The position numbers were made by a program, and so were the translations under genes. Shown piece after piece: positions 9,237 through 19,325 of a stretch of 64,000 bases of DNA. The notes beneath the pieces were generated by a model. The model did no database searches. It was not told where the DNA came from and saw nothing but the letters and a program-made list of their open reading frames with translations. The first letter of the stretch is position 1; every line of letters begins with the position of its first letter. This DNA is from Sulfuricurvum sp. (GTDB taxonomy: Bacteria > Campylobacterota > Campylobacteria > Campylobacterales > Sulfurimonadaceae), in the NCBI GenBank assembly GCA_030694265.1, contig JAUXYP010000008.1:124001-188000 (forward strand), in the 5' to 3' direction.

Positions 9237-10213
9237 TTCTCCATTATTTTTTTAGCCATGGCTACTATTTTATCTGCTTGTGGCAGAACTGCTTGTTCAA
9301 GATGAGCGGCATAGGGCATGGGTACCTCTAGCGTGCAGACTCTTCCCATAGGTGCATCCAACTCATAAAACGCTTGTTCGTTGATTCGAGCCATGATTTC
9401 TGCGGAGATACTCCCAGATTTCCATCCTTCATCCACAATCATAACCCGATGTGTTTTGGCAACTGATTTCATGATCGTCTCATCATCCAGCGGGCGTAAT
9501 GATCGAAGATCGATCACTTCGATATCGATTCCTTCATCTGAAAGGGTTTGTGCCGCTTCAAGTGCTTTGAAAAGGCTGGCACCATAGGTAATGAGGGTGA
9601 TGTCTTTACCTAATCTCTCTATTTTGGCTTTTCCAATCGACAAGGGGATGACTTTTGTATCCAGCAGACCTTTGTTATTATAGAGCATGGCATGTTCGAA
9701 AATCAATACCGGATCAGGATCGGCAAGAGCGAGGGTGACCATATCGTAAGCATCCTGTACGGTAGCGGGGGTTAGGATTTTGAGCCCAGGGATATGGGCA
9801 TACCACCCCTCTAACGAGTGAGAATGCTGTGCACCCAGCTGTTTTCCTCCACCGGTTACCATACGAATAACCAGAGGGACGTTAAACTGACCTCCTGACA
9901 TATGCAGGAGGTTCGCGGCATTGTTCATGATCTGGTCCAATGCCAATAGACTGAAATTTACGGTCATAATCTCTACGATGGGGCGCATTCCCCCTAATGC
10001 TGCACCGATTCCGGCACCGGTAAAGGCAGATTCGGACAAGGGAGTATCGATGATCCGTTCGGAGCCAAATTGTTCTAAAAGGCCCATGCTGACCGCATAA
10101 CCGCCGCCGTAATGACCGACATCCTCCCCCATTAAAAAGACTCTTTGGTCTTTTTCCATGGCTTGTTTGATGGCATGTCGCACCGCTTCGCGATAGGTTA
10201 TCGTAGAGTTCAT
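9233..10213 (-). CDS. 2-oxo acid dehydrogenase E1 component, beta subunit
   Basis: A 326-residue E1 beta (transketolase central plus C-terminal domains). Typical elements are [14 protein letters not shown] (about 24-37), the [16 protein letters not shown] segment, EIMTVNF (about 80-86) and [15 protein letters not shown] with the conserved His pair. The C-terminal half has [11 protein letters not shown] and VDEGWKSGS. With E1 alpha it forms the thiamine-diphosphate enzyme that decarboxylates the 2-oxo acid and loads the lipoyl arm. It overlaps E1 alpha and E2 by four bases each. AcoB (acetoin) and PdhB are equally plausible names, so no symbol is given. Confidence 0.9.
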   Translation of the reverse strand: MNSTITYREAVRHAIKQAMEKDQRVFLMGEDVGHYGGGYAVSMGLLEQFGSERIIDTPLSESAFTGAGIGAALGGMRPIVEIMTVNFSLLALDQIMNNAANLLHMSGGQFNVPLVIRMVTGGGKQLGAQHSHSLEGWYAHIPGLKILTPATVQDAYDMVTLALADPDPVLIFEHAMLYNNKGLLDTKVIPLSIGKAKIERLGKDITLITYGASLFKALEAAQTLSDEGIDIEVIDLRSLRPLDDETIMKSVAKTHRVMIVDEGWKSGSISAEIMARINEQAFYELDAPMGRVCTLEVPMPYAAHLEQAVLPQADKIVAMAKKIMEK

Positions 10214-11160
10214 CGTGCTACCTCCGAAGAGTAAATAAACTTTTCAAGATCGTCCACTGACTCCAGTGTACCATTTTCGGCAAATTCAACCGCTTCATCG
10301 ATGATGTGAGAGATCTCTTCTTCATGCTGGGCTATGTTGATATCGGACCAATCTTGAGGCAAGCGTATGAGTGGATCTTTTTGTTTCCACTCTTCAACTT
10401 CTGATTTTTGACGGTACAGTTCAGCATCATACATGGAATGGGCACGAAAACGATAGGTGAGACATTCGAGGAATACAGGGCCGTTCCCTGAGCGAATTTG
10501 TGCAATTGCTTCTTCGGACGATTCAGCCACCTCTGTAACATTCATTCCATCTATTTGTTTTGAGGTAATGCGATAAGATGCCGCTTTGAGGGATATGTTT
10601 GTTTCAGATTGCGTGAACTCAAGAGCGGTTCCCATCGCATAGAGGTTGTTTTCGCATACGAATAGAATCGGCAAATGCCATAGAGCTGCAAGATTAAGCG
10701 ATTCATGGAATTCTCCCTCTGCAACAGCCCCTTCTCCGAAGAAACATACGGTAACTTTGTTGCGTTTCATCATCTTATCGGAGAGGGCCATTCCGATGGC
10801 CATAGGTAATCCTCCTGTAACAATAGCAATTCCGCCATAAAAGCGTGTTGCGGCATCGAATAGATGCATGGAACCACCTCTTCCTCGTGAACATCCTTCC
10901 TGTTTACCGTATAGCTCCGCCATGATGCGATTGGGGTGAATACCACGTGCGAGGGCATGACCATGTTCTCGATAGGTCGCAAAAATAGCATCTTCAGAGC
11001 TTAGTGCATGCATAACACCAACCGCGACTGCTTCTTCTCCGATATAAAGATGTAAAAATCCTCGAATTTTTTCTTTGCTGTACATCTCCACACATTTTTC
11101 TTCAAATCGGCGTATCAACAGCATTTTATGGTACAACTTGTTCGCTAAATCTAAATCCAT
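10210..11160 (-). CDS. 2-oxo acid dehydrogenase E1 component, alpha subunit
   Basis: A 316-residue E1 alpha. It carries [16 protein letters not shown] (33-48), TYREHGH (62-68), GRGGSMH (93-99) and the thiamine-diphosphate motif GEG (142-144) running to NN (171-172). The [13 protein letters not shown] segment near residue 250 resembles the pyruvate dehydrogenase group (FRGHS), with Ala in place of Gly. Length and domain order suit a pyruvate or acetoin enzyme. It begins 12 bases after the acyl-CoA synthetase stop and overlaps E1 beta by four bases. Most Campylobacterota oxidise pyruvate with ferredoxin oxidoreductases, so this complex is an accessory or alternative route. Confidence 0.9.
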   Translation of the reverse strand: MDLDLANKLYHKMLLIRRFEEKCVEMYSKEKIRGFLHLYIGEEAVAVGVMHALSSEDAIFATYREHGHALARGIHPNRIMAELYGKQEGCSRGRGGSMHLFDAATRFYGGIAIVTGGLPMAIGMALSDKMMKRNKVTVCFFGEGAVAEGEFHESLNLAALWHLPILFVCENNLYAMGTALEFTQSETNISLKAASYRITSKQIDGMNVTEVAESSEEAIAQIRSGNGPVFLECLTYRFRAHSMYDAELYRQKSEVEEWKQKDPLIRLPQDWSDINIAQHEEEISHIIDEAVEFAENGTLESVDDLEKFIYSSEVAR

Positions 11161-11172
11161 TGCTATCTCCTT

Positions 11173-12924
11173 TTAATCTTCCAACGTAGAGATATCGCCC
11201 TCAGGCAATCCCATCTCTCGCGCTTTGAGCAAACGGCGCATGATCTTTCCGCTTCTCGTTTTTGGCAGATTTTGTGTAAACTCTATCTCTTTGGGTGCTA
11301 CTGCGGCACCGAGTCTCTTTCGGCCAAAACCGATCAGTTCACGTCGGAGTTCTTCGGTAGGTTCAAAACCGGTTTTAAGAGAGACAAAGGCTTTGACTAG
11401 CTGCCCTATCATCTCATCAGGTTTACCTATGACTCCGGCTTCTGCAACACTGGGATGCTCCATCAAGGTGCTTTCTACTTCGAAAGGCCCTACCATATGA
11501 CCAGACGTCTTGATGATGTCATCGCTTCGCCCGACAAACCAGTAATAGCCATCAGAGTCTTTGTACGCAAGGTCACCGGAAAGATACCATCCTCCCGCAA
11601 AACTCTTAGCATATTTTTCATCATTATGCAGATAGGCACGAAACATAGATGGCCAGCCGGGTTTAAGGGCGAGCTCACCTTCTTTAAGCAGTTCCGTGAC
11701 TTCGGTGATACTTCCGTCTTCATTGAGATGAACGATTCCCGCCTCAATGCCCGGAAGAGGCCGTCCCATCGAGCCTGGCCGAATCTGTTGAGAGAGGAAG
11801 TTGGAAATCATAATCCCTCCCGTTTCGGTTTGCCACCAGTTATCGTGAATCGGCATTTTTAGTTTTTCTACTCCCCAGACTACTGCTTCGGGATTGAGCG
11901 GTTCACCGACGCTTTGGATGAGGCGCAAATGGGATAAATCGTATTCTTTTGTCGGTTCTGAATCGATGCGCATGAGCCGACGTATGGCGGTAGGAGCGGT
12001 ATACCACACACTCACTTTCTCGTTTTGTAGGATACTGTACCAGCGAACCGCATCAAACTCTGTTTCGTCCACAATGTTGGTAACACCATGAAGCCATGGG
12101 GTGATAATCCCATACGATGTTCCCGTAACCCATCCAGGATCGGCAGTGCACCAATAGATATCATCAGGATGTAAATCCAGCACGTAGTAGCCACTTGTCC
12201 AATGGTTATACATGGCTTTATGTACGTGCACCACTCCTTTTGGCATCCCTGTCGTACCGCTGGTAAAATGGAGAATAGACATATCTTCAAGATCGGTTGC
12301 CAAGATTTCATAGACATCTGAAGCGTTTTCCATAAGCCGCGTGAGAGAACGGATTTGGTTGTTTTCATCTTCTTTGGCATCGATCAACAATACAGTTTGC
12401 AGTTGTGGTAATTGTTCCAGCATGGGGCGCACTTTTTTGTCAAAAAGTGCTTGTGTTGTAATAAGCGCTTTGGCATCACCACGCAGTAAACGCTGTAAAA
12501 TCGGCTCAGGTCCAAATTGTGAGAAAAGAGGGCACATGACACTACGGTTCTTTAAAATACCGATGGCTGCAATATACAGCTGCGGAAGGCGTGTAGAGAG
12601 GGTGAAAATACGATCGCCTTTGCCAAATCCAAGGGACGAGAGAACATTGGCAAATTTTGAAGTCTGTTTTTTCATATCGAGAAAAGTAAAACTCTTTCGC
12701 TCTCCATTTGCGCCCAACCATACTAAAGCGGTCTTATCGGCAAGAGGGCCATTGGCATGTCGATCTATGGCTTCATGGGCGATATTGAAACCGCCACAAG
12801 GCAATCCATCAAATTGCTCAGCCACTTTTCCCCACTCAAAAGTTGTCCGTTCTTTGAAATAATCAATCAAATTTGGTTGTATCACAAAAGTATTTAGTTT
12901 TTTTTCTATCCATTTTTTTTTCAT
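11173..12924 (-). CDS. AMP-forming acyl-CoA synthetase (acetyl-CoA synthetase-like, AcsA group)
   Basis: A 583-residue ANL-superfamily enzyme. The phosphate-binding motif [15 protein letters not shown] is near residue 220, the acyl-pocket motif WWQTETGG near 348, YLSGDLA near 458 and the C-terminal [10 protein letters not shown] with catalytic Lys560. It activates a carboxylate with ATP to acyl-AMP and then acyl-CoA. The length is shorter than proteobacterial Acs (~650) and closer to Bacillus AcsA (~570). It is the first gene of the minus-strand operon, followed by E1 alpha. If the complex cleaves acetoin or a similar compound, this enzyme could activate the acetate produced; that link is inference. 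The acyl group cannot be decided from the sequence. Confidence 0.85.
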   Translation of the reverse strand: MKKKWIEKKLNTFVIQPNLIDYFKERTTFEWGKVAEQFDGLPCGGFNIAHEAIDRHANGPLADKTALVWLGANGERKSFTFLDMKKQTSKFANVLSSLGFGKGDRIFTLSTRLPQLYIAAIGILKNRSVMCPLFSQFGPEPILQRLLRGDAKALITTQALFDKKVRPMLEQLPQLQTVLLIDAKEDENNQIRSLTRLMENASDVYEILATDLEDMSILHFTSGTTGMPKGVVHVHKAMYNHWTSGYYVLDLHPDDIYWCTADPGWVTGTSYGIITPWLHGVTNIVDETEFDAVRWYSILQNEKVSVWYTAPTAIRRLMRIDSEPTKEYDLSHLRLIQSVGEPLNPEAVVWGVEKLKMPIHDNWWQTETGGIMISNFLSQQIRPGSMGRPLPGIEAGIVHLNEDGSITEVTELLKEGELALKPGWPSMFRAYLHNDEKYAKSFAGGWYLSGDLAYKDSDGYYWFVGRSDDIIKTSGHMVGPFEVESTLMEHPSVAEAGVIGKPDEMIGQLVKAFVSLKTGFEPTEELRRELIGFGRKRLGAAVAPKEIEFTQNLPKTRSGKIMRRLLKAREMGLPEGDISTLED

Positions 12925-13039
12925 ATTACGTAACCCTCATATAAAACTTCGTTCTTTAAGGTACAATCAAACATAATTTATCACGTAAAAAGTATATTCT
13001 AAATTACTTATAAAAAAATGAGATACTAGAGATGGGGTT
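12925..13039. promoter_or_regulatory. Divergent promoter region of the lipoate module
   Basis: A 115-base AT-rich spacer between the two arms of the lipoate/2-oxo acid dehydrogenase module. Candidate plus-strand -10 elements are TATATT near 12990 and the AT-rich stretch at about 13009-13016. The plus arm has a weak GAGATGGGG before its ATG. No operator of a known regulator (PdhR, LipR) was recognised. Shared control of both arms is inferred from the arrangement. Confidence 0.4.
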
Positions 13040-13819
13040 ATGATTATTCATAATACGTGGCGTTTACTTGATAGCGGTATCAAAACTGCTCAGTGTAATA
13101 TGGCAATCGATGAAGCGCTTTTAAACTGCTTTAAAGAAGGAGATATGCCGATTATGAGGCTCTATGGTTGGGAAAATGCATTGAGTGTCGGTCGTTATTC
13201 AACTCTATGGACAAGTCTGGATCAACAAACAGTACTAGAAGAAAATATACCGTGTGTCCGACGCATGAGCGGTGGAGGTATTTTAGTACACGGAGGAGAT
13301 CTATCATATTCTTTGATTATGCCTCGTGATTGGTTGAGAGAAAAAGGGGTAAAGGAAAGTTATCACTATCTATGCGCATTTCTCCTCCATTTGTATGAAA
13401 AATTGGGATACAAAGCTGATTTTTCGGGTGAGAATATCGTGGATGAGCTACAGTCTGATATCTGTCTGACCGGCAATGAAGTATATGACATAGTGATCGA
13501 TGGCAAAAAGATGGGAGGTAATGCACAACGTCATACTCGTCATGTGTTATTTCAGCACGGAAGTATTCCTATGGGTATAGATGAACCATTTTTCAAACCA
13601 TTTTTTAGGTTAGACCCTGGATTTGAAAATGCTGCCACATTAGAACGCCTCGGAACTTCAATATCCTATAAAGAACTTGCTACATTAGTGCGAGAGATAT
13701 TTTGTGAGACATTTGGGGTAAAGCTTGTGCCAGGTTCGTTGAGCGAATCTGAAGAGCGGCAGGCCAAGGAACTACTAGCAGATAAATATTCTCAGGAAAG
13801 GTGGAATCTACATGGGTGA
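13040..13819 (+). CDS. Lipoate-protein ligase / octanoyltransferase family protein (LplA/LipM-like)
   Basis: A 259-residue BPL/LplA/LipB-domain protein. It shows RRMSGGGILVHGGDLSYS (74-91, the substrate-binding motif) and the DGKKMGGNAQ segment (154-163) containing the likely catalytic/adenylate lysine. Cys142 lies just before this segment in a position reminiscent of LipM-type octanoyltransferases, but I cannot align it with certainty. It either ligates free lipoate with ATP or transfers octanoate from ACP to the lipoyl domain of E2. The short length without a separate C-terminal accessory domain leaves both possible. It overlaps lipA by eight bases and is divergent from the E1-E2 operon, fitting a dedicated role in lipoylating that E2. 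Confidence 0.85.
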   Translation: MIIHNTWRLLDSGIKTAQCNMAIDEALLNCFKEGDMPIMRLYGWENALSVGRYSTLWTSLDQQTVLEENIPCVRRMSGGGILVHGGDLSYSLIMPRDWLREKGVKESYHYLCAFLLHLYEKLGYKADFSGENIVDELQSDICLTGNEVYDIVIDGKKMGGNAQRHTRHVLFQHGSIPMGIDEPFFKPFFRLDPGFENAATLERLGTSISYKELATLVREIFCETFGVKLVPGSLSESEERQAKELLADKYSQERWNLHG

Positions 13820-14669
13820 TATACATATTCCTAAGCCGCCATGGCTGCGTAAAAAGATTCTTCTAAGTCAGCAGCAACCAATGGAAGTCTTGTTGGCCAA
13901 GAACCGTGTTCACACCATCTGTGAAGAGGCAATGTGCCCCAATAGGAGTGAGTGTTTCTCTCAAAATGTAGCAACGTTTATGATTCTAGGAACAATATGT
14001 ACTCGAGGGTGTACTTTTTGTGCCGTCAGCAGAGGGGTACCTCTGAGCGTAAATCCTCATGAGCCTATCAATATAGCCAATACCGTTAAACACCTCGGAC
14101 TAAGCCATGTCGTTATTACAAGCTCTACGCGCGATGATCTAGACGATGGAGGTGCAGAACACTTTTGCAATACCGTTGATGCGATCAAAACGATGGACGG
14201 TTCCATAACGGTAGAATTGCTGATACCGGATATGCAAGAAAATCTTTTAGCGCTTGAGAAGATAGCTCATAGCGGCGCAGAAATCATCGGGCACAACCTC
14301 GAGACGGTTCCTAGCCTGTATCATGTACGCAATGGTTCCCACTATGAACGATCATTGAGAGTATTAGGCAAGCTCAGCACTTTCAATCCGGATATCAAAA
14401 CCAAAAGCGGCATCATGTTGGGATTTGGTGAACACGATGATGAAGTGCTGAGGCTTATGGAGAATTTATTGGACGTGAACTGCCAGTATCTCAGCATCGG
14501 ACAGTACCTCTCACCTTCATCCAAATACGAACCGGTAGTGGAATATGTGGAACCTAAGCGGTTTGAGTATCTGCGTAGCCGCGGGATGGAGATGGGATTC
14601 AAGTACATAAAAAGTTCCCCTTATACACGCAGCAGTTATATGGCACATGAATATTTGGAGGCAGAATGA
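13812..14669 (+). CDS. lipA: Lipoyl synthase
   Basis: A 285-residue radical SAM enzyme that inserts two sulfurs into a protein-bound octanoyl group. Both clusters are visible: the auxiliary-cluster cysteines C37, C42 and C48 and the SAM-cluster motif C63-x3-C67-x2-C70. The C-terminal RSSY (273-276), whose serine in LipA ligates the auxiliary cluster, is also present. The family length is normal. It overlaps the ligase gene by eight bases and lpdA by four, so the three are an operon. Its presence shows the cell builds lipoyl from octanoyl and does not rely only on scavenged lipoate. Confidence 0.95.
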   Translation: MGDIHIPKPPWLRKKILLSQQQPMEVLLAKNRVHTICEEAMCPNRSECFSQNVATFMILGTICTRGCTFCAVSRGVPLSVNPHEPINIANTVKHLGLSHVVITSSTRDDLDDGGAEHFCNTVDAIKTMDGSITVELLIPDMQENLLALEKIAHSGAEIIGHNLETVPSLYHVRNGSHYERSLRVLGKLSTFNPDIKTKSGIMLGFGEHDDEVLRLMENLLDVNCQYLSIGQYLSPSSKYEPVVEYVEPKRFEYLRSRGMEMGFKYIKSSPYTRSSYMAHEYLEAE

Positions 14670-16012
14670 AACATTTTGATGCAGTTGTAATCGGTGCAGG
14701 ACCGGGCGGATATGAAGCAGCTATCCAGTTGGGGAAAGCAGGTGTAAAAACACTTCTAATCGATAAATCAAAAGAACGTATCGGCGGAACATGCCTCAAT
14801 GAAGGATGCATCTCTACAAAAAATTATTTGGAGAGTGCAGGGTATGCCTCAAAGGCTCCCTATTTCCAAGAGTGCGGCTTGGATATGTCAATCAACGGTT
14901 TTGATCTGGCACGTTTGAGAGAAAAAACTGTCTCACTTAAAAATGAACTTCGCTCAGGGGTTGTCTGGCAGCTCGATGGGGCAAAAGTTGAAATGATGTA
15001 TGGATTCGCATCTTTTGTGGATGCACATACACTGGATGTCTCAGGCGAAACAATTTCTTTTGATAAATGCATTATCGCAACGGGTGCAAAGGTTAGAGAA
15101 GTCTCTGCATTGCCTTTGGATGGGAAACGTATTGTGTCCAGCAGTGATCTATTTGAGCTTGAAACTCTTCCAAAATCCATTGCTATTGTAGGAGGCGGCG
15201 CTATTGGATGCGAGTTTGCGACTTTTTTTAGTGCTTTTGGTGTAGAGGTTACATTGATCGCCAGGGGGACACAACTCTTAAGTGCTGAGGATGAGGATGT
15301 AGCCAAAGCACTGTTAAGAGCCTTTAAGAAAAACGGTATCAAGGTGATGACTTCATCTGCCGTTAAAAAGGTGGAAATTACAGAGCAGGGTGTTGAATTG
15401 GATGTGTCAGGGGAGATTGAGGAGAAAATCAAATGTGAGCTGGTTCTTTGTGCCATTGGTAGAGATCCCAATACTGAGGATATCTCTATAGATAATGCAG
15501 GAGTGCAACGTGATGCAAAAGGATTTATTACGGTTAATGACGCATTTCAAACGGTTCAAAAACACATCTATGCCATCGGAGACTGCATTGATACGCCGGC
15601 CTACGCACATACGGCCTATGCCGAAGCCAAAATCGCTGCTGTCAATATCATCAACGGCAGTGAGACTGTCAACACTCATATAACTCCATCCACTATTTTT
15701 ACCAATCCGCAAATAGCGAGCTGTGGGTTAAGAGAAAAAGAGGCCAAAGAACAAGGTATCGCCATTGAAGTAAAAAAAGCTTTTTTCAAAGCCAATGCAA
15801 AAGCAAAAATCAATGGGGATGACTCTGGATTTGTCAAAATGATCGTTTCCCCTCAGAATGATATAATCTTGGGAGCTTCGATCATAGGGGTAGAAGCCAC
15901 GGAAGTCATCCATGAGATGGTCATCGCTGTTGAGAAAAAACTTACAGCCAGTGAGCTAACCTCCATGATTCACGTCCATCCAAGCGTTTCAGAAATCATT
16001 CGGTATTTATAA
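14666..16012 (+). CDS. lpdA: Dihydrolipoamide dehydrogenase, E3
   Basis: A 448-residue flavoprotein disulfide reductase. The FAD-binding GAGPGG is at 10-15 and the redox-active disulfide is C43/C48 in GGTCLNEGCIS. The NAD-binding segment IVGGGAIGCEFA lies near 174-185, a second FAD motif (AIGDC) near 307, and the C-terminal catalytic HVHPSVSE begins at His436, close to the usual HAHPT-E. It reoxidises the dihydrolipoyl arm of E2 with NAD+. The GGTCLNEGCIST variant of the usual GGTCLNVGCIPSK marks a divergent subgroup. It ends the plus-strand arm of the module. Confidence 0.92.
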   Translation: MKHFDAVVIGAGPGGYEAAIQLGKAGVKTLLIDKSKERIGGTCLNEGCISTKNYLESAGYASKAPYFQECGLDMSINGFDLARLREKTVSLKNELRSGVVWQLDGAKVEMMYGFASFVDAHTLDVSGETISFDKCIIATGAKVREVSALPLDGKRIVSSSDLFELETLPKSIAIVGGGAIGCEFATFFSAFGVEVTLIARGTQLLSAEDEDVAKALLRAFKKNGIKVMTSSAVKKVEITEQGVELDVSGEIEEKIKCELVLCAIGRDPNTEDISIDNAGVQRDAKGFITVNDAFQTVQKHIYAIGDCIDTPAYAHTAYAEAKIAAVNIINGSETVNTHITPSTIFTNPQIASCGLREKEAKEQGIAIEVKKAFFKANAKAKINGDDSGFVKMIVSPQNDIILGASIIGVEATEVIHEMVIAVEKKLTASELTSMIHVHPSVSEIIRYL

Positions 16013-16124
16013 ATTATTTCCTATATTTAGCTATAAAATGTTAATTATTATTAAGATTAAATGCGCTATATTTTGTTTATTTCAATGTAATTAAGATTGA
16101 AATAGGTGAATATAGGATCTAACT

Positions 16125-19100
16125 TTGAAACTCTTTACATCTAACCAATTTTTCCGAAAAGCTTTTTCTTATGGCCTTATCTTCAAATGGATAGTCTTAT
16201 TATTCTCTCTGGTTGTAACCGTATTGGTTTGGTCTGTATCAAAAAATTATTATGAAAATCGTGCAAAAAAACTTTTTGAAGCCAATGTTAATGATAAGCT
16301 TCAACATATCAATCGACGGCTCTCAATGTACGAAGGTGTTTTGCATAGCGGTATCGCATTCTTCGAAGGAAATACTTATGTACGTCGGGAAGATTGGCAG
16401 CATTTTATTCAGGCACTTCAACTTCAAAAATTTTATCCCGGAATGCAAGGTGTTGGATTTTCGTTAATGCTTCATCGTGATGAAATCCCTATGCTAGAGC
16501 AAAAAATGCGTAGGGAAGGTTACCCTTCTTTTAGCCTCAAACCAGTGGGTGATCGAGACCAATACAGTGCTATTCTCTATCTCGAGCCTATGGATAAGCG
16601 TAATATTCAAGCGATCGGATACGATATGTTCTCCGAGCCCACTCGCCGTGTAGCGATGGAACGAGCGAGAGACACAGGGCTTCCAACCCTTACAGGAAGG
16701 GTAAAGTTACTTCAAGAGATTGATTCGAATACGCAATCAGGGGTACTGATGTATTTGCCTTTGTACAAGAAAGGGGTAAAAATTGATACGATTGAAGCGC
16801 GTCGTAAAGCACTCATTGGATATGTGTACAGTCCTTTTCGTCTCAATGATATGATGAATACAATTGAACTCGAAAAGGTATTCGTAAGTTTTGAGATGTA
16901 TGACGGCGAAGCAGTTAGTGCAAAACATCTTCTCTATCGATCGTTTAAGCCATCTTCGTATGTTCCAAAGTACATGGAACGCCGAAAAATACAAACGGGT
17001 GGACGAACATTTGAAATTATTTTTTCGAGTACTCGCGAATTTGATAAAAAAATGGACACTAATTACCCACTTTTGCTGACTTTAGCGGGCTTTTTTACCT
17101 ATTATATATTGTTTTCTATTATCGTGATTCTATATAGGGGAAGGATAGTCCTTAAATCTCAGGCAGAAGCACTGGAAGTGAATCGGGCATGGTTGGAAAC
17201 ACTTCTTGAATCCTCAATAGATGGGATCCATATCCTCGATTTTAATGGCAACCTAATCGAGTGGAGCCCCTCTTTTATTGAGATGCTTGGTTATACGGAG
17301 GAAGAAGCCTCTCATCTAAACGTAGTAGACTGGGATGCCAAGTACTCATCTGATGAGATTATTAAAGCCATCCATACGATTTTCAACTCAACTTCCATGA
17401 TGATTGAAACCATCCATCGCCGTAAAGACGGTACTTTCTTTGATGTAGAGATGACTACCAGACCTATTGTTCTAGAGAGTAAACGTTATATCTATGCTTC
17501 ATCGCGAGATATTACTGAACGTAAAAAAGTGGAAAATGAGTTACATAAGCTTTCTCAAGCGGTAGAGCAAAGCCCAAATACAATTGTCATAACCGATCTT
17601 GATGGTACTATCGAATACGTCAATACGGCTTTTGAATTCGCCACTGGATATACGAAAGCAGAAGCTCTCGGCAAGAATCCACGGCTGTTTCAATCCGGTA
17701 AAACGCCTAAAGGTTATTATGACGAAATGTGGGGGAAGCTTCTTCGTGGAAAAATATGGCATGGAGAATTTATCAATCGACGTAAAAATGGTACAGAATA
17801 CATTGAAGCTGTAAAAGTTGCCCCTATTTTTCAACCGGATGGGCATATAACCCATTATATGGCGATTAAAGAAGACATTACTGAGAAAAAACATGCTGAA
17901 GAGCGTCTTCATTACCTTGCTAATTTTGATCTTCTGACAGGGCTTCCTAACCATATTCAGCTGGAAGATCGAATCAATTATACGCTTAAAACAGCAAAGC
18001 GGCACAATGGTGAGTTTGCCGTGATGTTTCTTGATCTTGATCACTTTAAAGATATTAATGACGCGCTTGGGCATAAAAGTGGAGATAAACTGTTGGTTCA
18101 GGCAGCAAAACGTTTACTATCAGTCATACGAGATGAAGATACGATCTCTCGTTTGGGGGGAGATGAATTTATTTTCCTCTTGCCTGATGTGGATGCAGAG
18201 GGGGTCGTTTATGTTGTTCAAAAATTGTTAAACACGATGGCCGAGCCATTCGTTATTGAGCAAAATGAACTGAGTGTGACAGCTTCTATCGGTATTGCCA
18301 TCTATCCATACGATGGAACAGATCATGAAACACTTTCTAAAAATGCGGATACTGCTATGTATCGTGCCAAGCAAAATGGGCGAAATACGTACTGTTTCTT
18401 TACGCAGGCAATGCAGGATAATACTTCGCGTAATTTGCAATTGACTAATGCATTGTATCATGCATTGGAACGCAATCAATTACGTGTGGTCTATCAGCCA
18501 CAAATTTCAGCGCGTAATGGGCATATTATTGGAGCAGAATCGCTATTACGATGGACGCATCCCGAGTTTGGAGATGTCTCACCGGCTGAATTTATTCCTC
18601 TGGCGGAAGAGAGTGGATTGATTCTACCGATTGGAGAGTGGGTTTTGCGTACGGCGGTACAACAGGCAAAAATTTGGATTGATAACGGCTTTGAACCAAT
18701 GGTGATTGCTGTTAATCTTTCGGCAGTTCAGTTTCGTCATCCCCATTTAGTAGAATTGATTTCAACAATACTGGATGAGATTGGCTTACCCCCGGAATAT
18801 CTTGAGATTGAATTGACAGAAGCCGTTGCAATGCATGATCCAGAATCTGCCTATACCGTTATGGACAATTTACATGCACGGGGAATACGGATGTCGATAG
18901 ATGATTTCGGGACTGGTTATTCTTCTTTGAGTTACCTCAAAAAATTCAAGGTCTACAAACTCAAAATCGATCAGTCGTTTATTCGAAATATTACTACCGA
19001 CGCAGAAGACAAAGCTATCGTCATTGCGATTATCAATATGGCGGATGGCCTTGGATTGCAAACAATTGCTGAAGGGGTGGAAACCATAGAACAACTTGAT

Positions 19101-19208
19101 TTTCTTCGTGAAGAAGGATGCCATGAAATACAGGGATATTATTACAGTAAGCCGTTGAGTGTTGAAGATTTTAATTTATTTGTACAGAAAACAATAAAAG
19201 TCAATTGA
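16125..19208 (+). CDS. CHASE-PAS-PAS-GGDEF-EAL c-di-GMP signalling protein
   Basis: A 1027-residue membrane protein. Domain order: membrane segment about 20-42, an extracytoplasmic CHASE-type sensor (about 70-270), a second membrane segment about 325-345, two PAS domains (about 350-470 and 478-600), GGDEF (about 605-765) with intact GGDEF near residue 677, and EAL (about 780-1020) with ESLLRW near 804, TEAVAMHD, DDFGTGYSSL and AEGVET. Both catalytic domains look intact, so it could make or break c-di-GMP depending on signal. The start is TTG at 16125 behind AGGA (about 16113); no ATG is nearby. It is preceded by 112 bases with no recognised element and stands alone. Confidence 0.92.
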   Translation: MKLFTSNQFFRKAFSYGLIFKWIVLLFSLVVTVLVWSVSKNYYENRAKKLFEANVNDKLQHINRRLSMYEGVLHSGIAFFEGNTYVRREDWQHFIQALQLQKFYPGMQGVGFSLMLHRDEIPMLEQKMRREGYPSFSLKPVGDRDQYSAILYLEPMDKRNIQAIGYDMFSEPTRRVAMERARDTGLPTLTGRVKLLQEIDSNTQSGVLMYLPLYKKGVKIDTIEARRKALIGYVYSPFRLNDMMNTIELEKVFVSFEMYDGEAVSAKHLLYRSFKPSSYVPKYMERRKIQTGGRTFEIIFSSTREFDKKMDTNYPLLLTLAGFFTYYILFSIIVILYRGRIVLKSQAEALEVNRAWLETLLESSIDGIHILDFNGNLIEWSPSFIEMLGYTEEEASHLNVVDWDAKYSSDEIIKAIHTIFNSTSMMIETIHRRKDGTFFDVEMTTRPIVLESKRYIYASSRDITERKKVENELHKLSQAVEQSPNTIVITDLDGTIEYVNTAFEFATGYTKAEALGKNPRLFQSGKTPKGYYDEMWGKLLRGKIWHGEFINRRKNGTEYIEAVKVAPIFQPDGHITHYMAIKEDITEKKHAEERLHYLANFDLLTGLPNHIQLEDRINYTLKTAKRHNGEFAVMFLDLDHFKDINDALGHKSGDKLLVQAAKRLLSVIRDEDTISRLGGDEFIFLLPDVDAEGVVYVVQKLLNTMAEPFVIEQNELSVTASIGIAIYPYDGTDHETLSKNADTAMYRAKQNGRNTYCFFTQAMQDNTSRNLQLTNALYHALERNQLRVVYQPQISARNGHIIGAESLLRWTHPEFGDVSPAEFIPLAEESGLILPIGEWVLRTAVQQAKIWIDNGFEPMVIAVNLSAVQFRHPHLVELISTILDEIGLPPEYLEIELTEAVAMHDPESAYTVMDNLHARGIRMSIDDFGTGYSSLSYLKKFKVYKLKIDQSFIRNITTDAEDKAIVIAIINMADGLGLQTIAEGVETIEQLDFLREEGCHEIQGYYYSKPLSVEDFNLFVQKTIKVN

Positions 19209-19305
19209 TTTAAAAGAGGTGGGCTATGCCTCATAAAATAATAAATTGGCTAAAATAGTTGTATTCTAATACAGAAGAGCCATCATGAAAACTTTACTTT
19301 CCCTC

Positions 19306-19314
19306 TTTTTTTTT
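19306..19314 (+). repeat. Run of nine T separating signal peptide from the LolA-like gene
   Basis: An ATG at 19285 opens a hydrophobic leader (MKTLLSLFFF...) that reaches TGA at 19324 in the present sequence. One additional T in this run would join the leader to the downstream frame as MKTLLSLFFFSLSLMA-ITPDAI, a typical signal peptide with a cleavage site after Ala. The gene as read therefore loses its export signal. The cause may be slipped-strand phase variation, transcriptional slippage or a sequencing/assembly error. Confidence 0.75.
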
Positions 19315-19325
19315 CTCTTTCGCTG

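Noticed and set aside
12341-12862. Plus-strand open frame of 173 codons inside the acyl-CoA synthetase
   Set aside because: Antisense to conserved ANL motifs; Ser/Arg-rich composition typical of a shadow frame.
14860-15471. Long open frame (203 codons) on the minus strand inside lpdA
   Set aside because: It is antisense to a well-supported E3 gene, low in recognisable motifs, and has no ribosome binding site.
17541-18074. Minus-strand open frame of 177 codons inside the GGDEF-EAL gene
   Set aside because: It is antisense to the PAS/GGDEF coding sequence and reads as a shadow frame.
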